NCBI GenBank assembly: GCA_910586245.1
Contig: CAJUFY010000010.1
Span: 1-35,222, forward strand
DNA from: an uncultured Christensenella sp.
GTDB taxonomy: Bacteria; Bacillota; Clostridia; Christensenellales; Borkfalkiaceae
Direction: 5' to 3'
Length of the DNA: 35,222 bases
The notes below the pieces were generated by a model. It was not told where the DNA came from, did no database searches, and was given only the letters and a program-made list of their open reading frames with translations. Made by a program: the position numbers and the translations under genes. The stretch's first letter is position 1, and the number at the start of each line of letters is the position of its first letter. Of this stretch, positions 7,384 through 15,611 are shown piece after piece.

Positions 7384-10300
7384 TTAATCGTGGTAAGGAT
7401 CGTTTTCATCCTCTGCGGGAGCTTCTTCCGGTTCTTCGGGTTCTTCTTCCGATTTTACGATTTTCAGTTTCGGCGCTTTTTGTTTGATCGGTTTATTCGC
7501 CGCGTTCTTTTTTCTGTTCTTCACGATTCTGCGGACGATCACCGCACCGATCGCGAACACCAGCGCGCCGACGAGAATGCCGGAGGAGAGCAACAGCCAG
7601 AAGTTCGTGTTCGAAGGCGTCGAATCGTCTTTGTCGTCATCCTTGTCGTTGCCGCCCAAATCGTCTTCGGGAACGTCTACGTCGTATGCCGAATAATCGA
7701 CGAACTTTGCGTTTACGGGCGAACCCGTGAGCGTTCCGTTATCCTTATAAGAGAATCCTACGAGCAATTCTTCGTGTTCGGACTGTTTGTACGAACCGAA
7801 GGGGTTGCCCAGTTTGTCTTCGTCGAGCGATTCGTCGTAACGAACGAAGTTCTTCGAATCGTAGAACGTGAACGCGTAGTACAGCGCGTGCGTTGCGGGA
7901 AGGTTGTCGTCTTCGCCGAGGTAGCCTTCGTCGCCGGGGTTTTTCCCTTCGTTCAGCGCGTCCTTCGTCGCTTTCACCATGTCGCCGAGCAGGTTCTCGT
8001 AATCGGAAGAAGCGCTGGAAGACGCGTATGCGTCGAACATCACGTAGCTGTTTTTCGGAATCCCTTCGCCCGAAATCCAGTTTCCGTTTTCGTCCGTCTT
8101 GCACGTTCTTTCGCCCGCCCACACTTCGAGACGGTAACTCTTCGCCTGCGTGCCCGTGTGCAGATAGAAGGAAACTTCCACCCACTTGCCTGCGTTTTCG
8201 TCCGTGCCTTCCACAACGATGCAGTTTTCGTACTGCTTCATATCCGCGGGAGCGGCGTAACGCACGATGTCGCCTTCGGTGGGAAGGGGCGTAACGATCT
8301 GGCTGTATTTCTTCGTTTTCTTATCGTAGTAAGCGTAGTAGTCGTCGCCGTTCTTATAGAAAGCGACCGTATCGTTTGCCGTCACCAAATTTCCGCTTCC
8401 GTCCGTCGCCGTATCGTAAGCCGAAAGGTTCGCGTAGTATTTGCCGTCGTCTGCATTCGCTTTGGTGTAAAGTCCGTTGCTTTCGAGATAATACGCCGTA
8501 TGCTCGCGCGCTTTGAAATCTTTGCTTGCAGGGTCTTTCGTGCAGATATTGCCGTTGTCGTCGTACCAGTAAGTGACTTTGGGCATCACGGGCGCAAGCG
8601 CGTCGTTGAAGCCTTTCTTTACGTCGGACGTGTCGATCAGATACACGTACGCTTTTGCGTTCTGCGAAAGTTTTACGCGCATCGTAATTTTCTGGTAAGA
8701 GTTTGCGGTGACGCTCGCGGTGCCCGCAAAGTATCCGTAGGCGGGAAGGGTGGAGTTCGACGTGTTCAAAATCACGAGGGGCTGGTTGGCGACTCTGCCC
8801 GCAAGCGCGCGGTCGCCGAAGGTTTTATTCCACCAGTCGTCGGAAGTGGCGCCGAGCGCCGCCGCCCAAGGGGTGTCGCGGTAAGCCTGAGCATATTTCG
8901 CGTTGAGCAATCCCGTGTAAAGCCCGCTTTCGTTGAGTTGCGTTACCGTGGGATTCACTCTGTCGCTTTCCGCGGTCATGTTCTTCGTCCAGCTCTGTAC
9001 GCCGTTGAAGTTGACGGGTTTTGCAAAATCTTTTTCGATATTCGAAGTCACTGCCGCCGCGTCGAAGCTCGAAGACGCGTCTACCGTGCCCGTGAGCGAA
9101 GCTTTTACCGCGCGGTCGCCCGTGGAGGCATAGCCGTATTCGGTGCGGGAGAGCGCTTTGACTTCGAAGTTCGCGAACGCCGCATAGCCGTCGCAGTAGT
9201 CGCTTTCCTTTGCGCTCGCCACGTTCTTAGGTCCGTAGGTGAGTTTCAAAGAGAAGGAACGTTCGTCGTCGTTATCGTTTTCCACGAAAAAGAAGCACTG
9301 AACCCAACCGTTCTGAATGTCTTTGTTGTCGTCGTCGACGTCGATTTTTGCAATCGTGGTCGAATCGAACGCCGCGATTTCCGTTTCGTTTTCTCCGTCT
9401 ACGAGAATTGCGCTCGCACCCGTTTTGCCGCTGCGGATTTCGCTCGTCTTCACGTAGAAGGAAAGGAGCATTCTGCTGTTTGCGGGCACGGTGAACGCGT
9501 CGTTCGTCACCTTTGCGGTGTATGCCGCGCCGCCTGCGGAAAGAAGCATTACGATATCGGCGTTGGTATTCGTCGTTCCGTCTGCGTTCACGAAGGGGAA
9601 TTTATCGGCAAAGTCCTGATCGAAAATATTTTGCAGGTAACGGTTGTCCGCCTTTAACGCGTTGAGTTCGGAATATCTGTGGTGTGCGTAAATATCGTCT
9701 TCCACAGTCTTTTTCAGCGATTCGTAGGGGCGCGTTCCGGAAAATTCCTGCGTAAGCGCAACCGAAACGTTGCCGATGCCGAAGTCCTTTACTTTTTCGA
9801 AGCCCGCATACAGATCGAGCGCGTACGTTTTCGAAGTTTTCACGTCGGTATCGAAAATTTTGTCGTCTTTCAGATCGCCGATTTCGCACTTGTAGTCTTC
9901 GGAAAGGTTTTCCGTCGCCGTCGCGTATTCCGCGTTGGGAATCACTTCGCAGGTCAGATCGTCGAAGAACGCGTAGCCGTTCACCTGTTCGTAGCGGTTG
10001 CTCGTGTCGCCCTGACCGAGCCCGAGTACGATTTTAAAGGTGCTCTTCGCAAAGGTGTTGGCGCGGACGTACATGTGGTATTGCTGCCATTCGCCGTCGG
10101 TGTTGATGTTTTTGATCTGCATCGGATCGAGCGTGGTGCCGCCGACCGTGTGCGTAACGCCCACGTACGCGCCTGCGTTTTGGGTGACTTCCACGGGCGT
10201 ATCGTTCGAAGACGAATAGTAGTGGGTGAGCTTGTCCGTTTTGACCCAGACGGAAAGTTTGGCGGAAGTTCCCGCTTCCAACGTGATCGTCGTGCTCGAA

Positions 10301-10953
10301 GTGTAATACTGCGCCGTGCCGACCACGCCGTCCGACGTACGCGAGTTGTGAATCATCAGCATATTGTCGCCGACGGTTTCGTCCTCTTTTACGGGGTGCG
10401 TGCTCAGCGATTCGCCGAGTTCCTCGCGCAGTTTTTCCACGTCTTCGAAGTCGTTGGAATAATTGTATTTATTAAACAGCTTCTTCGCTTCCGAACCGCT
10501 GTCGAGTTCTTTGATTTCGTCTTTGAATTCGTCGTAGAATTTCAAACGGTCGTAAACGGTGACTTTTTCGTCGTTCCAGTGTGCAACCGCGTCGGAAATG
10601 CTCGTAAACTTTCTGCCTTCTTTCGTGAGGTAATCCCACTCTTTTACGTTTACGATACCGGAAGCGGTGTCCGAAGTGGGCGAACCCGAAGTAAACGACC
10701 AGCTCGAAGGCGAGTAGATGAGGGTGCGCTTTTTATCCTGTTCGGTCGTCTTGCCCGTATAAAATTCAAAGTCGCCGTTCTTTAAAAGCTGGGTATCCGT
10801 TTCGGTGACGGAAGAATCTTCGTCTTCGTCGTCCTCATCGGTCGTTTTTCCGCACGCCGCAAAAATGCCCAGGGAAAAGGAAAGCGACAACGCCACCGAA
10901 AGCGCCGTGATTGTGCGTTTTTTCCATTTTCCGTCGAGAAAAAATTTAGCCAT
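7384..10953 (-). CDS. large lipoprotein-like surface protein with repeated beta-sandwich modules and C-terminal membrane helix
   Basis: 1189 residues, exported. The N-terminus has basic residues, a hydrophobic stretch (about 15-30) and a lipobox-like FAAC with Cys34, then an acidic linker. The body looks like several carbohydrate-binding-type jelly rolls. The first opens with LLKNGDFEFYTG near 56 and closes with GYAFFDDLTCEV near 330, a pattern typical of CBM4/9-like folds. Comparable segments recur near 480-610 and 740-800. No catalytic motif is recognised. A Gly/Asp-rich linker near 1100 leads to a transmembrane helix near 1120-1145, a basic stop-transfer stretch and an acidic tail. It is flanked by its own promoter and terminator. 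Likely a glycan-binding surface protein; function inferred. Confidence 0.75.
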   Translation of the reverse strand: MAKFFLDGKWKKRTITALSVALSLSFSLGIFAACGKTTDEDDEDEDSSVTETDTQLLKNGDFEFYTGKTTEQDKKRTLIYSPSSWSFTSGSPTSDTASGIVNVKEWDYLTKEGRKFTSISDAVAHWNDEKVTVYDRLKFYDEFKDEIKELDSGSEAKKLFNKYNYSNDFEDVEKLREELGESLSTHPVKEDETVGDNMLMIHNSRTSDGVVGTAQYYTSSTTITLEAGTSAKLSVWVKTDKLTHYYSSSNDTPVEVTQNAGAYVGVTHTVGGTTLDPMQIKNINTDGEWQQYHMYVRANTFAKSTFKIVLGLGQGDTSNRYEQVNGYAFFDDLTCEVIPNAEYATATENLSEDYKCEIGDLKDDKIFDTDVKTSKTYALDLYAGFEKVKDFGIGNVSVALTQEFSGTRPYESLKKTVEDDIYAHHRYSELNALKADNRYLQNIFDQDFADKFPFVNADGTTNTNADIVMLLSAGGAAYTAKVTNDAFTVPANSRMLLSFYVKTSEIRSGKTGASAILVDGENETEIAAFDSTTIAKIDVDDDNKDIQNGWVQCFFFVENDNDDERSFSLKLTYGPKNVASAKESDYCDGYAAFANFEVKALSRTEYGYASTGDRAVKASLTGTVDASSSFDAAAVTSNIEKDFAKPVNFNGVQSWTKNMTAESDRVNPTVTQLNESGLYTGLLNAKYAQAYRDTPWAAALGATSDDWWNKTFGDRALAGRVANQPLVILNTSNSTLPAYGYFAGTASVTANSYQKITMRVKLSQNAKAYVYLIDTSDVKKGFNDALAPVMPKVTYWYDDNGNICTKDPASKDFKAREHTAYYLESNGLYTKANADDGKYYANLSAYDTATDGSGNLVTANDTVAFYKNGDDYYAYYDKKTKKYSQIVTPLPTEGDIVRYAAPADMKQYENCIVVEGTDENAGKWVEVSFYLHTGTQAKSYRLEVWAGERTCKTDENGNWISGEGIPKNSYVMFDAYASSSASSDYENLLGDMVKATKDALNEGKNPGDEGYLGEDDNLPATHALYYAFTFYDSKNFVRYDESLDEDKLGNPFGSYKQSEHEELLVGFSYKDNGTLTGSPVNAKFVDYSAYDVDVPEDDLGGNDKDDDKDDSTPSNTNFWLLLSSGILVGALVFAIGAVIVRRIVKNRKKNAANKPIKQKAPKLKIVKSEEEPEEPEEAPAEDENDPYHD

Positions 10954-10967
10954 AAAACATCCTTATT

Positions 10968-10998
10968 CCGGACGCAAACGCGGTTGCGGAAACGTCCG
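10968..10998. other. hairpin in the 5' UTR of the large lipoprotein gene
   Basis: cggacg (10969-10974) pairs with cgtccg (10993-10998) around a GC-rich loop. It lies between the promoter and the AAGGATG ribosome binding site. It may stabilise the mRNA; no regulatory role can be read. Confidence 0.4.
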
Positions 10999-11020
10999 TT
11001 ATTTTATCGATACGTTCTCT

Positions 11021-11049
11021 ATTTTAATATAAAACGGAGCGATAAGCAA
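11021..11049 (-). promoter_or_regulatory. sigma-A promoter of the large lipoprotein gene
   Basis: Minus strand TTGCTT (11049-11044), 17-base spacer, TAAAAT (11026-11021). The start codon is about 68 bases downstream, after the 5' UTR hairpin. Confidence 0.65.
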
Positions 11050-11133
11050 GCAATTCCGAATGAAAACGAGAAAAAAAGGAAAATTTTTTTACAATCGGCA
11101 CAAACTTTTCACGTAGATATCGCGGAGGTTGAA

Positions 11134-11490
11134 ATGCAGGCAAAAACGATACGGTTGGGATTGGGCGGCGTGCTCATCGGCGGCGCAAACGGGTTGTTCG
11201 GCGGCGGGGGCGGCATGATTGCCGTACCGCTTTTGCAGCGCGCGGGCGGATTGGGGGCGCTCGCTTCGCACGCGACGGCGATTGCGGTGATTTTGCCCGC
11301 TTCTCTCGTGAGCGGGCTCGTATATCTTTGGTTCGGGCTGGTGCCGCTCGATCTGTTTCTGCCCGTGAGTCTGGGCGTGCTCGGCGGCGGAATCGCGGGC
11401 GCGAAACTACTGCCGGGCATTTCGGCGCGCGCGGTCACGTTTTTGTTCGCCGCGCTCATGCTTGCCGCGGGCATACGGATGGTGCTTTGA
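11134..11490 (+). CDS. TauE/SafE family permease, first half
   Basis: 118 residues from ATG 11134, chosen because ggagg lies at 11124-11128. It is a small membrane protein of about four hydrophobic helices. It begins with the glycine-rich TauE/SafE signature (GANGLFGGGGGMIAVPLL) and has a second glycine motif LGGGIAGAKLLPG near 88-100. Full TauE/SafE anion exporters are ~250 residues with two such halves in inverted topology; this gene covers only one half. The complementary half follows one base after the stop. The substrate (sulfite, sulfonate or another organic anion) is unknown. Confidence 0.78.
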   Translation: MQAKTIRLGLGGVLIGGANGLFGGGGGMIAVPLLQRAGGLGALASHATAIAVILPASLVSGLVYLWFGLVPLDLFLPVSLGVLGGGIAGAKLLPGISARAVTFLFAALMLAAGIRMVL

Positions 11491-11491
11491 C

Positions 11492-11905
11492 GTGGCTTTT
11501 TTAATTTATTTTCTCTGCGGCGTAGCGGGCGGGCTGTTGGGCGGCATGGGCATGGGCGGCGGAACCGCGCTCATTCCGCTGCTTACGATCTTCTGCGGCG
11601 TCGAACAGAGCGCCGCGCAGGGCGTGAACCTGCTTTCGTTTTTGCCGATGGCGGCGGTTGCGCTCTCCATTCACGCGCGCAACGGGCTGTTGAACAAATC
11701 GGGCATTTTGCCCGTCGTGCTGCCCGCGTTGCTGTTTTCCGTACTCGGATCGCTGCTGGCGGCGGCGATCCCTTCCGACGCGCTGGGCAAAGGATTCGGC
11801 GTGTTTTTAATCGTGCTTTCTTTTTTCCAGTTTAAAGCGGCGTTTTATGCGGGCGAAAAGGAGGAAAAAAGCGGGAAACGCCGCGAAAAGATCGCAAAAA
11901 ATTAA
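11492..11905 (+). CDS. TauE/SafE family permease, second half
   Basis: 137 residues from GTG 11492, one base after the first-half stop; a TTG at 11462 is an alternative start but adds a polar stretch. It repeats the family signature GGLLGGMGMGGGTALIPLL followed by QGVNLLSFLPMA, with about four hydrophobic helices and a basic tail EKEEKSGKRREK. Together the two genes equal one full-length permease, so they probably act as a heterodimer. The spacing and restart imply translational coupling. A frameshift in one ancestral gene is less likely, because each half has its own start and its own N-terminal signature. Confidence 0.78.
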   Translation: MAFLIYFLCGVAGGLLGGMGMGGGTALIPLLTIFCGVEQSAAQGVNLLSFLPMAAVALSIHARNGLLNKSGILPVVLPALLFSVLGSLLAAAIPSDALGKGFGVFLIVLSFFQFKAAFYAGEKEEKSGKRREKIAKN

Positions 11906-11924
11906 AATTTTTTTAAAAAGGGTA

Positions 11925-11953
11925 TAGACAAAACCCGATCCCTGTGTTAAAAT
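11925..11953 (+). promoter_or_regulatory. sigma-A promoter of the ppx/gppA-maf-mreB operon
   Basis: TAGACA (11925-11930), 17-base spacer, TAAAAT (11948-11953). A ~115-base leader follows with the stem tgccgcc (11996-12002)/ggcggca (12035-12041). The role of that hairpin is not evident. Confidence 0.7.
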
Positions 11954-12074
11954 GGTCAAGTAATAATTGGGGGAATTTAGATATCGTATCAAATTTGCCG
12001 CCGGATTTACCGCTTTTTCAGGGCGTTTCGTGCGGGCGGCATTCATGAAATATATTGCAAGGATCGGTTGTAAC

Positions 12075-13589
12075 ATGGAGAAAATAGGGATTATCGATTT
12101 GGGTTCGAATTCCGCGCGGCTCGTGATCGTAAAGCTGTTCGGCGACACTCATTTTATGGTGGAGGACGAGCTCAAAGAAAGCGTGCGGTTGGGGCAGGAC
12201 ATGGACCGCGACGGCTTTTTGAAACCGCAGCGGGTTGCGGAAACGATCAAAACGTTAAAAATGTTTAAACGGCTGTGCGACGCAAACGGCGTCGCGCGCA
12301 TTATCGCGGTTGCGACCGCGGCGGTTCGCCGCGCGAAAAATCAGCGCTCTTTCCTCGACGAAATTCAGGCGACCTGCGGAATCAAGGTTACCGTGCTTTC
12401 CGAAGAGGAGGAGGCGACGCTCGTTTACCGCGGCGTGATCAATTCGATGGACATGCCCAAAGGCATCATTCTGGAAATCGGCGGCGGCAGTACGAAGATT
12501 ATTTATTATAACCGCCGTTCCATTCTGCAATACGCGACGCTCGGCTTCGGCGCGGTCACGCTGACCGATCTGTTTAACGACGACGGCGTGTCGCCCAAAG
12601 AACAGACCGCGAAAATCGAGGAATTCTTTACCGAACAGTTCAAGAAGATCGAATGGCTTGCGGACGTCGAACCGGATACGCCGATGATCGGCGTGGGCGG
12701 CTCCTTCCGGAATCTGTACAAAATCAACCGGATCGTGCGCAAATATCCGCTCAACGTGGTGCACAATTATACGTTCATGACGGAAGATTTCCGTTTTATT
12801 TACGAAATGGTGCGCGAACTCGATGTGGAAAAGCGCAAGCGCATCCGCGGACTTTCGCCCGCCCGCGCGGACATCATGCCCGCCGCGCTTGCGATCATCA
12901 AATCGTTTACCGATTATATGCACGTGGAATCGTTTGCGATCAGCGGTTGCGGACTGCGCGAGGGGATTATGGTGAACCAGGCGGTGCCGCTCACCGTGGA
13001 ACGCCCGATTTCCGACGTGCTCGGCTATTCGCTCAACACGCTCGTGAAGTTTTACGATTGCAACGAAGCGCACGTGGAGCACGTGGTGCATCTTTCCATT
13101 CAGCTGTTCAAGCAATTGCGCGTGTTGCATAAATTCCCGCGTTCCTATCTGAAAGTGCTTAAAATTGCGGCGAGCCTGCACGACTGCGGCTTCCGCGTGC
13201 GGTATTACAACAATCAGCAGCACAGCCGTTACATTATTCTGAACTCTGCGATCGGCGGCGCAACCCACCGCGAAATCGTGCTTGCGGCCTTCGTGGCGGG
13301 CTGCCACAGAAAGGAAGACGTCACTCCCGCCGACTGGGCGAAGTATAAAGACATCGTATCGGACGAGGATCTGGACGTCGTGAAAAAACTGGGCGTGCTG
13401 CTCCGCATCGGCGAAGGGCTGGATCGGAGCGGGCTCGGCATCGTAAAGGGGATCAACTGCGACGTACTCGGAGATTCCGTGATCATGAAAACGGAAATCA
13501 CGAGCGACGCGACGCTCGAAATCCGTCAGGCGATGAACGCGGGCGCCGAATTCAAGCGCGCGTTCAAGAAAAATCTGGAAATTCTTTGA
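12075..13589 (+). CDS. Ppx/GppA family phosphatase with C-terminal HD domain
   Basis: 504 residues. Acts on polyphosphate and/or pppGpp; which one cannot be told from sequence. The actin-like ATPase fold shows phosphate motif 1 IGIIDLGSNSARLVIV at the N-terminus, motif 2 LEIGGGSTKIIYY near 137-149 and GVGGSFRNL near 212. From about 330 an HD-type helical domain follows with HDCG and downstream His residues. The long Ppx2/GppA class has this arrangement. I prefer ATG 12075, with AAGGA at 12059-12063; ATG 12045 would add ten residues. First gene of a tightly packed operon; its stop overlaps the maf start by one base. Confidence 0.88.
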   Translation: MEKIGIIDLGSNSARLVIVKLFGDTHFMVEDELKESVRLGQDMDRDGFLKPQRVAETIKTLKMFKRLCDANGVARIIAVATAAVRRAKNQRSFLDEIQATCGIKVTVLSEEEEATLVYRGVINSMDMPKGIILEIGGGSTKIIYYNRRSILQYATLGFGAVTLTDLFNDDGVSPKEQTAKIEEFFTEQFKKIEWLADVEPDTPMIGVGGSFRNLYKINRIVRKYPLNVVHNYTFMTEDFRFIYEMVRELDVEKRKRIRGLSPARADIMPAALAIIKSFTDYMHVESFAISGCGLREGIMVNQAVPLTVERPISDVLGYSLNTLVKFYDCNEAHVEHVVHLSIQLFKQLRVLHKFPRSYLKVLKIAASLHDCGFRVRYYNNQQHSRYIILNSAIGGATHREIVLAAFVAGCHRKEDVTPADWAKYKDIVSDEDLDVVKKLGVLLRIGEGLDRSGLGIVKGINCDVLGDSVIMKTEITSDATLEIRQAMNAGAEFKRAFKKNLEIL

Positions 13590-14152
13590 TGAAGCGGCAA
13601 CTCATTCTGGCGAGCGCTTCCCCGCGCAGGCGAAAACTGCTCGGCGGGATTGCGCCGTTCCGTACGGAGCCCTCTGCGTTCGAGGAACGTTCGGGAGGGC
13701 TTTTCGCACGGGAAACGGCGATGGCGTTTGCCCGCGGCAAAGCGCTCGAAGTGCTTGCGCGGTTCCCCGAAGCGCTCGTGCTGGGCGCGGATACGGTCGT
13801 GAGTTTTCGGGGTGAAATTTTAGGCAAACCCAAAGACCCCGCGGAGGCGGTATCCGTCTTGCGGCGGCTGAGCGGGAATACGCACGCCGTGATCACGGGC
13901 GTTTGCCTTGCCGGAAAGGGATTCGAAAAAACGATCGCCGTCGAAACGAAAGTCACCTTTTATCCGCTCGGCGAAGAATTGATTCAACGATACGTAAATA
14001 GCGGGCTTCCGCTCGACAAAGCGGGCGCGTACGGCATTCAGGACGGGTATCCGCTCGTGGAACGCTACGAGGGGAGTTATACCAACGTGGTAGGGCTTCC
14101 CGTCGACGAGGTACGCACGCTTTTTAAGGAAGCAGGAGAATACGAATGCTGA
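13589..14152 (+). CDS. maf: Maf-type nucleoside triphosphate pyrophosphatase
   Basis: 187 residues. Hydrolyses non-canonical or modified nucleotides (dTTP/UTP or m7GTP subclass) to the monophosphate; Maf is also linked to septum arrest in Bacillus. The N-terminal signature LILASASPRRRKLL is intact, with E29 region FEERSGG, the central GADTVVSFRGEILGKPKD near 68-85 and the C-terminal GAYGIQDGYPLVERYEGSYTN region. Starts at the ATG overlapping the ppx/gppA stop; its own stop overlaps the next start. Its place next to an MreB-like gene agrees with the frequent maf-mreB neighbourhood in Bacillota. Confidence 0.93.
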   Translation: MKRQLILASASPRRRKLLGGIAPFRTEPSAFEERSGGLFARETAMAFARGKALEVLARFPEALVLGADTVVSFRGEILGKPKDPAEAVSVLRRLSGNTHAVITGVCLAGKGFEKTIAVETKVTFYPLGEELIQRYVNSGLPLDKAGAYGIQDGYPLVERYEGSYTNVVGLPVDEVRTLFKEAGEYEC

Positions 14153-15129
14153 AACTTGCAATCGACTTTGGTACGTCCGTAACGAAAATTTACCGCATCG
14201 GCAGCGGAATCGTGCTTGCCGAGGCGACTTGCGTCACCGTGCAAAAGGACACGGGCGAAATCCGTGCGTTCGGCAACGAGGCGAAACGTCTGCTCGGCAA
14301 AACGGCGGAGTTGACCGACGTGTCTTTCCCCGTGTTCGAAGGGGAGATCGTAAACGAACGCCACGCGGGCGCGCTGCTCGAATATTTTTTGGGCAAAATC
14401 GTGCGCCGCGCTTCGGTGGAAGCGCTCTTCTGCGTGCCGTGCGCGTGCACGGTGCAGTCGCGCGAAAAGTATTACCGCGTCGCAAAGGCGGCGGGAATTT
14501 CGCGGGTGACCTTTGTGGAAACGCCTTATCTCGTCGCGATCGGGCAGGACGTTCCGCTTTCCGAATCCAACCCCGTGTTTGCGCTCGATATCGGCGCGGG
14601 CAAGACCTCGGCGGCGACCTTTTCGCTCGACGGGATTATCGCGGGGTTCACCATGAACGTGGGCGGGAATAATATGGATATCCATATTATCGACCACATT
14701 GCCGACACGTACAACCTGAAAATCGGTTCGCTCACGAGCGAAAAGTTAAAGAACACGGTAGGCAGTCTGATCGAGCACGACAATCAAAGTATGATCGTAA
14801 ACGGAAGAGACGTTGCCACGGGCAAACCGCGTTCCGTTTCGGTGAGTTCGGGCGACGTGTTGTTCCCCGTGCGCGTGTATATCGATAAGATCATCGAATA
14901 TACCGAAATGCTGCTGCAAAAACTTCCCGCCGAAGTTTCCGCTACGATGTGCAAAAACGGCGTGTTCCTTTCGGGCGGCGTGTGCAATCTGGCGGGCATT
15001 GCCGATTACGTCGCCGAAAAGCTGCAAATGGAAACGCACCTTTCGGGCGATCCGCAGATGGCGGTCGTTCTGGGCGGCGGCAGAGCGGTAGGGAATCAGG
15101 CGTTACTGAAAAAAATTAAATTACAGTAA
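14146..15129 (+). CDS. MreB-like actin-fold protein (divergent)
   Basis: 327 residues, close to MreB/Mbl length. The actin/Hsp70 ATPase motifs are visible: phosphate 1 LAIDFGTSVTKIYRIGSG at the N-terminus, then GIVLAEATCVTV as in MreB. The second half has phosphate 2 ALDIGAGKTSAA near 146 and the adenosine motif VFLSGGVCNLAGI near 275. MreB filaments guide lateral wall synthesis on the inner face of the membrane. The sequence is divergent, for example DFGTSVTK in place of the usual DLGTANT, and no mreC or mreD follows, so a specialised paralogue is possible. AGGAG at about 14133 serves the start, which overlaps maf; a terminator follows at once. Confidence 0.8.
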   Translation: MLKLAIDFGTSVTKIYRIGSGIVLAEATCVTVQKDTGEIRAFGNEAKRLLGKTAELTDVSFPVFEGEIVNERHAGALLEYFLGKIVRRASVEALFCVPCACTVQSREKYYRVAKAAGISRVTFVETPYLVAIGQDVPLSESNPVFALDIGAGKTSAATFSLDGIIAGFTMNVGGNNMDIHIIDHIADTYNLKIGSLTSEKLKNTVGSLIEHDNQSMIVNGRDVATGKPRSVSVSSGDVLFPVRVYIDKIIEYTEMLLQKLPAEVSATMCKNGVFLSGGVCNLAGIADYVAEKLQMETHLSGDPQMAVVLGGGRAVGNQALLKKIKLQ

Positions 15130-15130
15130 A

Positions 15131-15161
15131 AAGACCGACGCAAAAGCGTCGGTCTTTTTTT
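15131..15161 (+). terminator. terminator after the mreB-like gene
   Basis: aagaccgacgc (15131-15141) pairs with gcgtcggtctt (15146-15156), with loop aaaa and a T run to 15161. The A-rich 5' flank may also stop the convergent XRE transcript. Confidence 0.92.
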
Positions 15162-15169
15162 AAGAAACT

Positions 15170-15382
15170 TTAATTGTCTTGACATAAAATATAGTTCGTA
15201 TCTACGTCCAACAATCTGCAAAGATTTGCAAGCGTATCAAGCGCGGGCATTTTGTCACCCGTAATGTAACGCGAAATGTTAGATTGGTTTATTTTAAGTT
15301 TTTTTGCGATTTCAGTTTGTGAAATACCGCTTTGTTGAATGGCTTCCGCTAATCTTTTTTGAATTTGTTCCGATGTGATCAT
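15170..15382 (-). CDS. XRE-family HTH regulator, second of a tandem pair
   Basis: 70 residues forming a single helix-turn-helix domain of the Cro/CI type. QIQKRLAEAIQQSG is helix 1, the HTH is SQTEIAKKLKINQSNISRYI, and KMPALDTLANLCRLLDVD closes the domain; nothing follows but NYILCQDN. Its start overlaps the stop of the upstream paralogue (ATGA at 15382-15379), so the two are translated together. It is near-identical to the partner outside the HTH, pointing to a recent duplication. It probably acts as a dimeric repressor on the divergent promoter region at 15.6-15.7 kb; that is inference from position. Confidence 0.88.
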   Translation of the reverse strand: MITSEQIQKRLAEAIQQSGISQTEIAKKLKINQSNISRYITGDKMPALDTLANLCRLLDVDTNYILCQDN

Positions 15383-15600
15383 TTTGTTTCAATATCCTGA
15401 CATAAAATGTAATTTGCATCTACGTCCAACAATCTGCAAAGATTTGCAAGTGTATCGAGTGCGGGCATTTTAGTGCCGTTTACGTAACCCGAAACGGTTT
15501 GTTGTCGAACGTTGATTGCCTTTGCGATCGCCGTTTGCGTAAGTCCGCTTTGTTGGATAGCTTCTGCTAATCTTTTTTGAATTTGGTTCAATATAATCAT
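15379..15600 (-). CDS. XRE-family HTH regulator, first of a tandem pair
   Basis: 73 residues from ATG 15600, selected because GAGG lies 5 bases upstream; an ATG at 15612 would overlap that site. A single Cro/CI-type domain: QIQKRLAEAIQQSG, then HTH TQTAIAKAINVRQQTVSGYV, then KMPALDTLANLCRLLDVD. Shares both flanks with the downstream paralogue, but the recognition helix differs (RQQTVSGYV against NQSNISRYI), so the pair may read different operators. First gene of the minus-strand transcript and divergent from the Cys-rich gene pair. Confidence 0.88.
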   Translation of the reverse strand: MIILNQIQKRLAEAIQQSGLTQTAIAKAINVRQQTVSGYVNGTKMPALDTLANLCRLLDVDANYILCQDIETK

Positions 15601-15611
15601 TTCTAACCTCA

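Noticed and set aside
7258..9657. A 799-codon open frame on the plus strand opposite the large lipoprotein gene
   Set aside because: It has no recognisable domain, is Arg/Val-rich as expected for an antisense frame of GC-biased coding DNA, begins inside the pnuC leader, and the minus-strand protein has a signal sequence, modules, promoter and terminator.
11462..11491. TTG start at 11462 for the second TauE half
   Set aside because: It adds a polar stretch before the first membrane helix; GTG 11492 directly after the first-half stop fits coupling better.
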